Shown piece by piece: positions 12,509 through 24,704 of a stretch of 64,000 bases of DNA. Below the pieces are notes generated by a model. It did not search any database. It was not told where the DNA came from and saw only the letters and a list, made by a program, of their open reading frames with translations. Source of the stretch: Amphiduros pacificus (lineage: Eukaryota > Annelida > Polychaeta > Phyllodocida > Hesionidae); assembly GCA_949316495.1 (NCBI GenBank), contig OX439008.1, forward strand, positions 12,419,532-12,483,531, given 5' to 3'. The translations under genes and the position numbers were made by a program. Numbering within the stretch: the first letter of the stretch is position 1; each line of letters starts with the position of its first letter.

Positions 12509-15500
12509 ATGATGCGACACCTGGTGGTAATAAGCTTGGCTTTGCTGGCAGTGTCACAAGCCGTGCCAATGAAGTCATTGGATAAACTCAGTCATGAGAA
12601 GGGTAAGAATCTCTTTATTTTCATTTTTGTTAGTTCGGTACCAGCAATATGTTCACAATAATGGATTTAGGGTACTGATGAAAGTTTAATTCTAACGATC
12701 AATGGAGCTGATTAAAATTGGCAATTAAAAAAATACAATTATGACACAGATACATAGTGTTACAGTTGGGTACTGAAACAGAAATATAGGCGGGTGACAT
12801 TTGATTCGCAGTGTAACAAAATATACCTGTTTCAGAAGAAAAACATGAAATAACTTACATAACTTAAGATTACATTTCTTAGGTTGTTTGGCACAATGTT
12901 ATTAAAATTAATCTCCTGACCTTTAGAAGATTATTTTGAGCACATTTACTTTGTGATTGAAGCGTTTCATTTGCAATTTAACATTATACTACCTATTGCC
13001 CTTTTCAAAGTCTAACCATTTATTTCAGATTTTGAGAATCGTGTGGACACATTATTGGCCCTAGTTGGGAGACTGATGAAACAGGTGGACAGAGATGAAC
13101 TGCAGTTGGAAGAGCTAGGCCCACAGGAAGCATCTGAGAAGGCAGAACATGGGTCGGACCTGCAGCAAACAGCTGAGAAGGCAGAACATGGGTCGGACCT
13201 GCAGCAAACAGCTGAGAAGGCAGAACATGGGTCGGACCTGCAGCAAACAGCTGAGAGGGCAGAACATGGGTCAGACCTGCAGCAAGCAGCTGAGAGGGCA
13301 GAACATGGGTCGGACCTGCAGCAGGCTGAGAAGGCAGGAAAAAGTAATACAGACCTGACACAAGCGGCTGCTGAGATGACAGAACAAGAATCGGACCTGC
13401 AACATGCGGCTGAGATGGCAGAACATTGGTTTGACCTGCAGCATACCGCAGGCGAGATGACAGAAGAACATGGATCGGACCTGCAGCAGGCCGCAGGTGA
13501 GATGACAGAAGAACATGGGTCGGACCTACAGCAGGCCGCAGGTGAGATGACAGAAGAACATGGATCGGACCTGCAGCAGGCCGCAGGTGAGATGACAGAA
13601 GAACATGGGTCGGACCCGCAGCAGGCCGCAGCTGAGAGGGCAGAAAGACGTGCTGAAATTGGTCAACAAGAGGTCATTTCTTATGAGGGAGACAAGGTTG
13701 ATGATGATGCTGAGAATGCAGGTGTTGTGGAAAAAAGACGCAAACATAAGCACCATCCCAAGAAACCTGCTACGACTAAAGCCCCAGCAACCACAGAAAC
13801 CTCAGCAGCCCCAGCTGATAACCAGGAAACATCAGCAGCCCCAGCTGATAATCAGGAAACCTCAGCCCCAACTACAATCCCAACTGGCAAGGTGACCTCT
13901 GCAGCCCCAACTGCAGCCCCAACTACAATCCCAACTGGCAAGGTGACCTCTGCAGCCCCAACTGCAGCCCCAACTACAATCCCAACTGGCAAGGTGACCT
14001 CTGCAGCCCGTACTACAATCCCAACTGGCAAGGTGACATCTGCAGCCCCAACTGCAGCCCCAACTACAATCCCAACTGGCAAGGTGACCTCTGCAGCCCC
14101 AACTACAATCCCAACTGGCAAGGTGACATCTGCAGCCCCAACTGCAGCCCCAACTACAATCCCAACTGGCAAGGTGACCTCTGCAGCCCCAACTGAAACC
14201 CCAACTGCAGCCTCAACTGAAACCCCAACTGACTGTAGTAGTCACCTTACCCCAACTGATAAGGTGTCTACCCCAGTAACAGACATTAAGCTAAGAAATG
14301 GATCGAATGCCATCACAACGAAACCTGGTAAACTAACTTTATACGACAAGCATGCCCTTGAGATTTCTGTGCCATACAATACGAGTGCAGGATACAATAT
14401 TTTTTATCAGAAATGCATAGGAAATAGAAAGATTGATACGAATTTCCATTTGAGTAGCTGATATATTGCATTTATTTACAAGTAACAAAATCTTGTGTTG
14501 ATATCTCTGTTAAAATGTTAAGTTTATTTTCCTTGTTACAGCTCCAGGCTGTGTCGCAATGTTTACAGCTATTCGTACACAGGAAATTAGGTCTGAGGGC
14601 CAGCTGGAGTTTGACAAAATCCTGCTCAATGCTGGAAAAGGATTCTTTGGTTCATATTTCACTGCTCCATGTACAGGTACAAACAAAAATCGTCTACGCA
14701 AAATTGGGTGTACTTTAATGGACTGATAAGTCTGTGAATGGGGGCTCCTTGAACATCAATTGATCAGTATTCATAACCATTGGACAACAATCTAGGTCTA
14801 ATTGACCTGAAGAGGGTGGGACGTGGCACAATAAGTTGGGAGACATCTGTCTCCAATGCTAAAGGTCCGGGGATCAAATCCGGGTTGCAACAAGTACTTA
14901 TTTTATGCGACAAGAAAGGCGGATATCCGCAACTGAGTTCTATGACCGGTTATCATGCCTTTGCAACAATGCAAAAAAGGATTCCCACAGTCACTTTCGA
15001 AAGGAGTAGGGCATTAAGACTCGGTGACAGGCTTCTCTCTGACCTTATATGCTATGTTTAACAACTGGAATGACCAACAGAAACAAATTTAACAAGACTA
15101 GTATGATAACATGAGAATGTATAAGCATGCAATGGAAGTAAATAAAACTGTATGAAAATGAACCAAACAGATGATTATAACTAGCAGGGTGTAGGCTTCA
15201 TGTACCAACACATGATCTGAAAACACAGATCAATGGCATGCATGCTGGAACATTACTAGCTTTAGCAGTGCTGAAAAGTTGATTAATACAAATGAATCTA
15301 AATCAAATGGACCCAACCCTGGTACAACACAAAAGTGCAACATGCATGAGGTTGCTGACTGCATTTTTTTTAAATTCTTGGTCTAACATGATCACTTTGT
15401 GGGCATGCAATGAGCTTAGTAAACACATAAAAACCGATGACCTTCAAGTGGACCGTATTGGCCACAAATATTAAAGGGAAGCACTGCATTTATCATTTTC

Positions 15501-15970
15501 ACGAACAAATAACATGTTATTTGGAGACACATTAGCCACATTTTCAACCTCTATTCAGCCATAGCTTAATCCAAATGTCGCTTTTCTGATGTAAAAAATA
15601 TGCTCATGGGTGATAGAAAAATACATAAATTGGTTTACGATGTGAGGAAAATGAAAATTCAGTTTAACCTGATTATCACATATTTTTTTCCATTCCAGGC
15701 ATATATGAATTCGATTTGAATTTCGAATATGGCACAAGCGATGAGGAGGTGACACTGTCCATCATCAAGGACGGGGACACGATGCTGCGCCGAAAGATCG
15801 CTAGCCGGTGTGACTGTTCCGGTCCCGTGTTCAGCCTGACCGTCTCCCTGGAGATGGAGGACGGGGAGAGGCTGTATCTGGCCACGCAGGGCACGGGGGC
15901 CACGCAGGGCACGGGGTCCATGTCCGGTCGCTACCATATGTTCTCAGGCAAACTTCTACAGGAGGGATAG
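12509..15970 (+). CDS. Secreted C1q-domain protein with coding repeats (four exons)
   Basis: Coding exons are 12509-12602, 13029-14327, 14542-14676 and 15699-15970, all joined in phase 1, giving 599 residues. The start MMRHLVVISLALLAVSQA is a signal peptide. Exon 2 encodes a Glu/Gln-rich, probably helical stretch of 13-residue repeats (about 66-160, core AEHGSDLQQ) and four 15-residue repeats (about 170-235, core EEHGSDLQQA). A Pro/Thr/Ser region with seven TIPTGKV repeats (about 277-447) follows, likely O-glycosylated. Exons 3 and 4 encode a C1q domain (about 465-599) with FTAIRT, FDKILLNAGKGFF, YFTAPCTGIYEFDL, LEMEDGERLYLAT and a terminal FSGKLL. Bivalve C1q proteins commonly act as haemolymph lectins; the ligand cannot be told here. 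The exon 2 donor at 14328 is the least certain boundary. Confidence 0.85.
13133..13640 (+). repeat. Coding minisatellites (39 bp and 45 bp) in the C1q gene
   Basis: Five near-identical 39-bp units (13133-13325) are followed by decayed units and then four 45-bp units (about 13450-13635). Both encode AEHGSDLQQ-type repeats and keep frame with the flanking C1q coding sequence. Confidence 0.85.
13868..14215 (+). repeat. Coding repeat for Pro/Thr/Ser stalk in the C1q gene
   Basis: Seven units encode TIPTGKVTSAA with or without an extra PTA(A)P. The period alternates between 36-39 and 51 bp, in frame with the gene. Confidence 0.85.
14812..15060 (+). repeat. Putative tRNA-derived SINE in C1q intron 3
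   Basis: A tRNA-like head has an A-box-like TGGCACAATAAGTTGG near 14822 and a B-box-like GGGGATCAAATCC near 14871. A body of unknown type extends to about 15060. The A and B boxes are imperfect and no target duplication was confirmed. Confidence 0.4.
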
Positions 15971-18950
15971 TTTGACAATTAGATCAATGATAAACCAAGC
16001 CAGTAATAGCCAGGTCAAATTATTACTAACGTTAAAAATGAAATGGGATTTAAATGGGTTTATTAATATTTTATTGATATTGTAAACAAGTTCTTAAATT
16101 CTTTATTGCATCATTATGCACTGTACTCATCAGCAAAAACGTGATTTTCTTTTAAATTCTGATTTTCTTTTAAACTCTCATTTAAAATATCATGACACAC
16201 CACAATACTTCAGGTGACTCCAAACGATTCATAGCATTTCTCAATTCAAAGATTTCACCTTTATTGTACATTGTACACGGATCTGACCCGACCACACCAC
16301 TCTGTATTGCCTGATTTTACAGCGACTTGTGATCTATATATTACAAGTCCAGCAGTAGTCTTTATCAGGTTGCTGGTTCCGTCCAAGGACTCGACATGAT
16401 CTGCTATGATGCTTCATTCAAAGCTCCAAAGACATTGCAAAAACAAATTAATGCAAGGTCTATCGAGTTTCAATGTTATTTCAATATATTTAAATAAATT
16501 CCACTTTATACAAGTCCAAAGTTAATACAAGCAATAACTCATAGTTTCTGTAAATATATAGACTATATCTTATTATTCTTATTAACATTAATATAGTGTT
16601 TAGCATAATTATCGAAAACATTCAATAAATATCTGACATGGCAGCATATTTGCTTTCAAATTTTAATTTTATTTTATAAAATGAATATTTGGATTTAATA
16701 AAATCAATATATGGCTAAAATCATGATGTACAGGTTTATTCAATTTTTTAGTGATTTGAATAATTTGATGGCTTATCAAAGTTTTATTTTGCGTCAATAT
16801 CAGACGTAAATATTTAAATCTAAATGGAAAAACTGATTCAGAAGTGTACTGTTAGGTAGTTTAACATTTAAAAATAGGAAAGACTTGGAAGAACATTTAT
16901 TGTTTATCTAATAAAGTAAGTTACCGTATAAAATATTTACGAAATAATTATATTCTCATTAGAGTTGTGTTCAAATAGGTAAAACATGAATAAGTAAAAA
17001 AAGATGTGCCTTCACATTTCAATAAAAAAAATGCCCTTAATCAAAGACCAATTAAAGGGCCAGAGGGCATAATGAATATGGTATTGTATGGAAACTAAGG
17101 AGAAGGGTAATGATGCAAACCCATCCTTACTTCCCATTATTAAAGAGGTATCAACTTCAGATCCTGTTTCACTATCAAATTCAAGTCTGATCTGATATGA
17201 TTCAATGTCAAAAGGGTTGATAGGAAACAAACGTTGATTCTCACCTTAAAACCAACAATGTATTAAATGAAAATCAAATTTAGGTTTTCTATCATCACGC
17301 TTGTTGCATCCACATCGAGGAGAAGTATCATTCGGGTTGCTTAAAATACCAGCAGAATGAAGCACTGGACGATATAGGTGTTTGTGCACGAGTTAAACAA
17401 TTCACTGTTTGCATTATTTTCTATATTCATAAAAAAACTGAAAAGGTATTTAGCATCATGGAAAATAGAATTCATTTCCTGATCAAGTCATCAAAGCTTA
17501 AAACAATACCAAACAACAATATTGAATACCACTGCAAAACCTTTCTTGTGTTCCTCTTTGAAACAGGAAGTGAAAACGTCAAGATTTACGTCAAGACCAT
17601 CCCCAACCAGTAATGAAACAATATAAATCCATCTGGTGTATTTCCTTCAATGATGGGACCAGCATTCACTTAAATACATGTTGGATGTTATTTTGTTGTA
17701 CACTTTCATAGTATTATATACTTTCTGCATATCCATCTAACAATCGGTGATGTCCCTATTGCCATAAAGATAGAGAAAGGAATTGAAAGATTGATTACAA
17801 ATATTGGACATATCCAGTGCCGTGCCGAAAATAGGATTGTAAAAATAAAAAAAACTTTTTGTCACCTTAAGGAGTTAAGATCAATGGGTTAAAACTTATC
17901 GAATGAAACGTCACCTCATTAAAACTTAAGAAGAATGAATGATTGTAAATATACACAATTTCCCATTGTGAAAGAAAACCCATCTAAATATGATAAGAAG
18001 TAAATTTCACACTTTAAAACACCTGCCATAATACACGTGGTGTCTAAAGTAAATTGCTGAACTGGATAATGAAGCAAACATAACAATAGTATGCCCCACC
18101 TTCAAACAATAAAACATTTGGTTTGTCTTTTTTTAAACAAGTTAATCAAGGATGTATCAACCCTGTGAAAAAAATCTTATATTGTCAACATAAAACATCG
18201 ATCAAAAATATTAAATTCAACAGTCAAGCATGAATAACTGGACGGATAAGGGCTTGAAATGAAACATATTCAGGCCGAACTTTAAAATAAATTAGCAATG
18301 GGTTAAGTAATATGTTCAATCTGAAGTCATTTTTAATTGTTTTTTTATCAAGACATTTTCCATACATTGGTTTTCTGCAAAATATGATATTATTATAAAG
18401 GTTCCTTCCACTTGCACTGCTTCCAAAATCAAATCAAATCAATGCATAATTATGTCTTACATTTTGTTTGGCAAGAAGTAGGTATTTATTCTTTCATATG
18501 CAATCATTCATTGTTTATCTCAGACCTCCATGTCAGCCATGATGGCCCATCAAGCAGTCTCATTATGCTCAGGAGGTCACTCCCTCTTAGCATGCTTAGT
18601 GAATATCGCAAAAAATATCGTGTACATGTAAATGTAATGCAAAAGTGCATGGATCTCAATAAAGGAGAAAAAAATCACTATCCACATTATGACCACATAC
18701 CAATAAAACAAATTTAAGGTATCATTCAAGTTCATAATATGGTGTTGACTGTACACACGTTCAAGAAACCATTATAGTTAATAATCAATGCATTAAATGT
18801 ATATCAAAATCATTCTCAGAATCCTAAGGTATGTCTCCTCCAGGTAGCATACATAGCGTTATCAATGAGTATGCATATCACCACGTTCAGATGATTGATC
18901 CATTCTGTCTGATAATATGAAGTGTTGATTGTACATTCCCAAGGGCACGA
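15971..18950. other. C1q 3' UTR, then gene-free stretch
   Basis: The first AATAAA after the C1q stop is at about 16493. The rest is AT-rich with no recognisable exon. Confidence 0.45.
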
Positions 18951-18954
18951 TTCA

Positions 18955-19090
18955 AGTCAATACTGTATTGCATGTAAACTTTCAGGAAATCGCCACTGTA
19001 TTGCATATACACTGTATTGCATGGACAGACTTTCAGGAAAAACGCCACTGTATTGCATGTACAGACCTTCAGGAAATCATTCTGCATATA
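18955..19090. repeat. Short tandem repeat of about 36 bp, three units
   Basis: The phrases CTTTCAGGAAA and CGCCACTGTATTGCAT alternate three times with small differences. The adjoining sequence to 19880 shows no gene. Confidence 0.6.
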
Positions 19091-19903
19091 TTGTTTGCAA
19101 AGTATCTTTTCTCCAGAAAGCACACTTCACACTTTCATTCAGAATGTACACCATCATTTTGTTGAGATAAATCTGATTTATTTTATCGCCTGTTTTGTCA
19201 AAATAGATAATCAAATAACTACATTTGAATGAACACATGAATGAATTCTTAACGGCACATCAACACATTCAAGTCATTCAGTGCCATTAAGGTATGGATT
19301 AAAAACCTGTAAATGTGAATGAATGATAAGTGTAACTACATTTGATCACAAGTAGCTGTTAAACCTGCCACTCTGTATTCAATACGCATTGATTCTTAAG
19401 ACAGTAGAAACCATTCTAGTCGACGATATACTGTATTAATTGCCCAACCCTCAAGAAAATATTCCAGTTAGTCCCAAACTGTTATCAGTATCCTGAAGTA
19501 TGCCTACTCCAGATAACCCACTAACTGCTATCAATCAATACATGTATCATCATACTCTCCTGATAGATCCACAAAACACAGCGGATCAAAGTTAACATCT
19601 AAAACTTAACTCTTGCTTGACTCAACAAAGGTGTCGCTGATATCATTATACGTGGATTCACAACATAGGTAATATATGATTCAATTCACTTTTATCTTTA
19701 TACTAAACGTATTATGCTTGTAAGATTTTTTTCTACGTAATTTGATATATCTGCAAATATTTACCAACAAATATCTACTGTTTACCTGTTTATTAACTAA
19801 ATAGATTTCACTGAAAGATATATGTTCCACTGAATAATAAAAATCACTCCAAAGGAACTATGCTTAAAATCTACTTATATATTTACTGTTTTATTTCAGC
19901 ACA

Positions 19904-20698
19904 ATGAGATCACTGTGGGTAATTCTTTGCATGCAAGTACTTTGCTGTTCTGGGAACCTCTATGACTGGTGGCAAGAGCCTTATGGAAGTAACAGCTTCA
20001 ATACTAAAGCCAAATTTGAGACCAATGTAACATTGAGTTGTCAAGATGATCGCACAGTTGATCTTCCATTGGAGGCACTTTACTGGATTCTACCTGATCT
20101 GTCAGTTATGGAAAAGGGGACAACAAAAACTTTCCTGTCATTAGAGTTGGACACAAAAACATATGCTACCGCTGGATGGTCTGTCAGTACATATGCTGAA
20201 GAGATCAATATATTCTTTGTTCAGCCAGAGCAGTTTGGCTTCTATTACTGTGTACTAAGAGACGGGACAAATGGCGGCGAGATGTATGTGGTTAAAAAGG
20301 CACTTAATTATGAAGGGCCTTATTTTGGTGATCTCTGGCCCAAGTATGAGATGCCAGTCATAGTTGCTCTCAGCTCAGCAGGGAGCTTTCTGGTAGTTGC
20401 ATTTTTAATATACATAGTGTATACACACCAATATCAAGAGGAGGAAAGCGACCAGGTTAACCCAGTCTACAATACCCAAGTATATGAGAATGCTGCATTC
20501 AGTGATAACATCGGGCCAGAGAGCAACCAGGTGGACACCGTTACCAATGGCAAGCTGTATCCTGAATTCACTGGTATAGATGATGGGTCCCAGACTAATA
20601 CTACATATATGCAAGGTCATGGGTCTGGGGCATCTGCTGCAAGTCTTGATGCCCTCAGAGAAAGGCATCCACATGCAGAACCTACCACTGATCTGTAA
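19904..20698 (+). CDS. Single-pass Ig-domain membrane receptor with tyrosine-motif tail
   Basis: A single open exon encodes 264 residues. The start follows a splice acceptor (TTTATTTCAG ending at 19899), so an upstream 5' UTR exon is likely. Residues 1-17 form a signal peptide. An Ig V-like domain spans about 32-130, with Cys46 in NVTLSC, Trp61 in LYW, and Cys116 in the FGFYYC motif typical of the F strand. Residues 151-173 are a membrane helix. The 90-residue cytoplasmic tail carries NPVY (186-189) and YENAAF, possible PTB or SH2 docking sites, but no ITAM. This looks like a receptor of cell recognition or immunity; no ligand or orthologue can be named. Confidence 0.8.
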   Translation: MRSLWVILCMQVLCCSGNLYDWWQEPYGSNSFNTKAKFETNVTLSCQDDRTVDLPLEALYWILPDLSVMEKGTTKTFLSLELDTKTYATAGWSVSTYAEEINIFFVQPEQFGFYYCVLRDGTNGGEMYVVKKALNYEGPYFGDLWPKYEMPVIVALSSAGSFLVVAFLIYIVYTHQYQEEESDQVNPVYNTQVYENAAFSDNIGPESNQVDTVTNGKLYPEFTGIDDGSQTNTTYMQGHGSGASAASLDALRERHPHAEPTTDL

Positions 20699-20954
20699 AC
20701 AGTCAAAGCAATATATGCAAACATATACTTCTGTTATGTTTTTAAAGCCTTGTATTTTAAGTAAGGATGGTGCTCACAAGTTGGCCAAGTGTAATTCATG
20801 ACATTGTCCCAAAGTCACCAAAACAAATTAACTCTGTATTTACTTTAACAGTACAAAGTATAAAGTTCACTTATTTTTCAATGAGTAAATGATTTGTATG
20901 CTCACCTGTTGAGGCCTATTCCAACAAAATACAAATTACAACCATATTTCACTT

Positions 20955-21931
20955 CCTTATGGAAGTAACAGCTTCAATACTAAAGCCAAATTTGAGACCA
21001 ATGTAACATTGAGTTGTCAAGATGATCGCACAGTTGATCTTCCATTGGAGGCACTTTACTGGATTCTACCTGATCTGTCAGTTATGGAAAAGGGGACAAC
21101 AAAAACTTTCCTGTCATTAGAGTTGGACACAAAAACATATGCTACCGCTGGATGGTCTGTCAGTACATATGCTGAAGAGATCAATATATTCTTTGTTCAG
21201 CCAGAGCAGTTTGGCTTCTATTACTGTGTACTAAGAGACGGGACAAATGGCGGGGAGATGTATGTGGTTAAAAAGGCACTGAATTATGAAGGGCCTTATT
21301 TTGGTGATCTTTGGCCCAAGTATGAGATGCCAGTCATAGTTGCTCTCAGCTCTGCAGGGAGCTTTCTGGTAGTTGCATTTTTAATATACATAGTGTATAC
21401 ACACCAATATCAAGAGGAGGAAAGCGACCAGGTTAACCCAGTCTACAATACCCAAGTATATGAGAATGCTGCATTCAGTGATAACATCGGGCCAGAGAGC
21501 AACCAGGTGGACACCGTTACCAATGGCAAGCTGTATCCTGAATTCACTGGTATAGATGATGGGTCCCAGACTAATACTACATATATGCAAGGTCATGAGT
21601 CTGGGGCATCTGCTGCAAGTCTTGATGCCCTCAGAGAAAGGCATCCACATGCAGAACCTACCACTGATCTGTAAACAGTCAAAGCAATATATGCAAACAT
21701 ATACTTCTGTTATGTTTTTAAAGCCTTGTATTTTAAGAAAGGATGGTGCTCACAAGTTGGCCAAGTGTAATTCATGACATTGTCCCAAAGTCATCAAAAC
21801 AAATTAACTTTGACAGTATTTACTTTAACAGTACAAAGTATAAAGTTCACTTATTTTTCAATGAGTAAATGATTTGTATGCTCACATGTTGAGGCCTATT
21901 CCAACAAAATACAAATTACAACCATATTTCA
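20955..21931 (+). pseudogene. Truncated tandem copy of the Ig receptor gene
   Basis: This is a direct repeat of 19979-20951 (offset 976), about 99% identical, with roughly eight to ten substitutions and a 4-bp insertion. It begins inside the first copy's coding sequence at Pro26, so it lacks the start codon and signal peptide, but it keeps the Ig domain, membrane helix, tail and stop (21674). Of five coding differences, four are synonymous and one changes Gly240 to Glu. No AATAAA lies between the copies; the first is at about 22311, so the copy may sit in the 3' UTR of the intact gene. A misassembled second haplotype is an equally good explanation. Confidence 0.75.
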
Positions 21932-23285
21932 TTATATACATGTACGTGGCAAAAGTTGTATTATGGTCCTGTGACTTTGTCACTAGCATGCCACCAAATA
22001 TCATACTCATCTGAGACCTTAATAAGTCATTCAAACATGCCAAGTCATTTGATATTGCTGTATTGTAACAATCAGGCCGGCACTGACATGTAGAGCTGAT
22101 ATTTGCAAGTTATAATTATGACCTTGAGTCAAAGTCACTGGATGGTGAACAAAATAATCTTCATATGCACCATACATGTACACAATATAAAGTGCTAAAC
22201 TTTTCCCATGTGTAAATGAATAGCATTATATATTTTTGGACCAATCTAGCCTAAAATCAGGTTACAGTGACCTTCTTACATAAATTATTCTTCAAAACTG
22301 TGGGAGCAATAAATGGAGCCTGTATGGTCAAGAGTTTAGAACTTTCTGCAAGAGCTGAAATATAGATAGGGAAATAAATATCATTTGGACGGCCAGGTCA
22401 AACAAGCAGTCTATGAAGGTCCAAATGCAGATTCAGCAACATCATGCTTTCAAACAATCTAAGAATGTATCAAATATGTGAGTGAGTCATGTTTCAATGT
22501 TTTCAAGGAGAAATGTTTATGAGAGTGTTTTTTGAGAATATTGCAGATTTTGTATTCTATTAAAACAAGATTTTGGCTTGCATGTATATTGTTGTTTTTA
22601 CTTCTCCTGGACAATATAGGATAAGTTGTCTAACCTTTGTGCACAAGTTCAGTGTCGTGTACTCATTGGCTGAGAGTATTTTATGGCACCGTGATTTTTT
22701 CTATTTGTTTTTTTTTAATCTTCTGTATATTATTTTCAAGTGTGTGAGAGAAATTTTGTTATCTTTTAATTTCTGAATATAGCTAAACAATATTTCTTCC
22801 ATTTTTTTTATGAAACATCTGAATATTCTGCATAAAAAAAAATTATTTTTACATAATATTCTGCATAAAAAAAAATTATTTTTATATAAGGTACAAAAAA
22901 TTGTTAAGTAAATATTTTTAAAAAATGAAGTTTGTCCATATTATGACTTCTAAATTTAACATCCTATATTCTGTTGAGCTGCAAGAGCTGATACATTTTG
23001 AGGATGCTCATTGTGATGTATAATTTCATTTCTATGATTATTGTGGGGTTTTCTTAATTGCAAAGATAAAATCATAGAAAGGTAATCAAAGGTCCCAAAA
23101 AGATCATTACTAATCATAACAACCAAATTAATGATAGAGTGCCTTATTAATCACGTTTTCTCACCACATAATCTACCGTATTTACTCCTGTGTTAGACGA
23201 GGTTTTTGCACCCAAACCTTTAGTTAATGTTTGGGGGTTGCCTGATACATGAGAGCAACCTGTAGACAGTGATTTATGCCAAAAA
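21932..23285. other. Gene-free stretch
   Basis: Candidate polyadenylation signals for the Ig gene lie near 22311 and 22373. A 33-bp unit containing AATATTCTGCATAAAAAA occurs twice at about 22820-22888. No exon is seen. Confidence 0.45.
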
Positions 23286-23290
23286 ATTAC

Positions 23291-23924
23291 AGCACTACAA
23301 ATTTCTCTATGTCCTTTATATTATCGTCAAAACAAAGCGTTTTCATTACGGACTTACATATTTTTGAAATAATGGATATCAGATATAGCAGATCAATTTT
23401 GATTGCATTTTAAATGATAAATAAAGGTATTTACCCAATATTATCACAAATTACGACATGCATACGCAACACAAGGTCGTGATTTACAGCCAATTGAGTG
23501 CTATAAACGATAATAGTTAAAAGCAATATAATTAATATCTTTGGCTTATAATACACAAAGAAATATTCTACCACTAGTAAACAGTAGTCCGCCTTCATTT
23601 AATAAGTGAAAATTATCCAGAGAAAATGTGAGTTTAACAATGCTTAAATACGCAACACGAGATCTCCATTTTTAAAAGCAGAAGTGATAGGGTGAGGCTC
23701 TTGTTTTTAGCGCGAAAACGCTAAGGTCAAGGACGTGGAAAAATTCTTGACCTGCGAAGTGTAATTTGTGATAATATTGGGTAAATACCTTTATTTATCA
23801 TTTAAAACGCAAATAAAATCGATCTGCTACGTCCGATATCCGTTATTTCGAAAATATAAAAGTCCATAATGAAAACTCTTTGTTTTGACCCTAATATCAA
23901 GGACATGGAGAAATTTGTAGTGCA
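23291..23924. mobile_element. Foldback element with about 165-bp inverted arms
   Basis: The left arm (23291-23455) and right arm (23761-23924) are inverted copies at roughly 85% identity, for example GCACTACAAATTTCTC and AGGTATTTACCCAATATTAT in both. The loop of about 305 bp has no coding capacity but includes ATACGCAACAC twice (23462 and 23651). This is a nonautonomous DNA transposon of the foldback or long-TIR MITE kind. Confidence 0.75.
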
Positions 23925-24700
23925 CAGTCTCCCTCTCTTAAAACCTGTTAATGTGTTTATTCAACACAAGTCCTTGCATTAGAACACATTTTGCAACAAT
24001 TTTGAAAGTCATATGAAAATATAGTTTGCCAAAAAAGCATACACAGCCAAAGCATGGCTTTTGCTAATATAAGCTTCAGACTTCAAAATACATGGGCTCA
24101 GCTTAGACATCATAAAGCAAACACTATTTAAGAAGTATGTACATGTATGCTGCCTGTGAGTTTACAATAAAAAAATACAACACAGTGTTTGTTATTTGTT
24201 CCATATACCCTCACAGTATCTCTTGCCAGCAAGTGTTGCACCCCTGGTTCAGCCAGCCTGCTTGGCTAATGTGAGACTGTGCATACTTTATTCCCCATAC
24301 AAAATTCAACATTTCCTCAAATATATAACATAAGTCCTGGCAAATGTACATTTGTACATTATTCAATAAAGTCTTTCCACACATTATTCTGCCAAGCACA
24401 GAATCCCTAATTATTCTCATTTCTTGTTTATAAACCATTTGTATTTATCTACTAATTTTCTATCTGCCCAAGCATGAAATTAAATGAAACTGAAATTATC
24501 ATAATGAAAATTCAAAACCATCAGAACACCTAGAGTTTAAGTGTGTTTATCTATATTAAAATATATATTTTGTAATTTGCCATGATTTTTATAAAATGAC
24601 TATATCTGATAAACCAGCATCCCAATTGATGTATAAATCAGTTTTCAATAATTTTTACATACAATGTTTAATTATCTTAATCACAGTAAATTACATGACA
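23925..24700. other. Sequence downstream of MAT2B
   Basis: No exon recognised. An alternative AATAAA for MAT2B (minus strand) lies near 24286-24291. Confidence 0.4.
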
Positions 24701-24704
24701 TATT

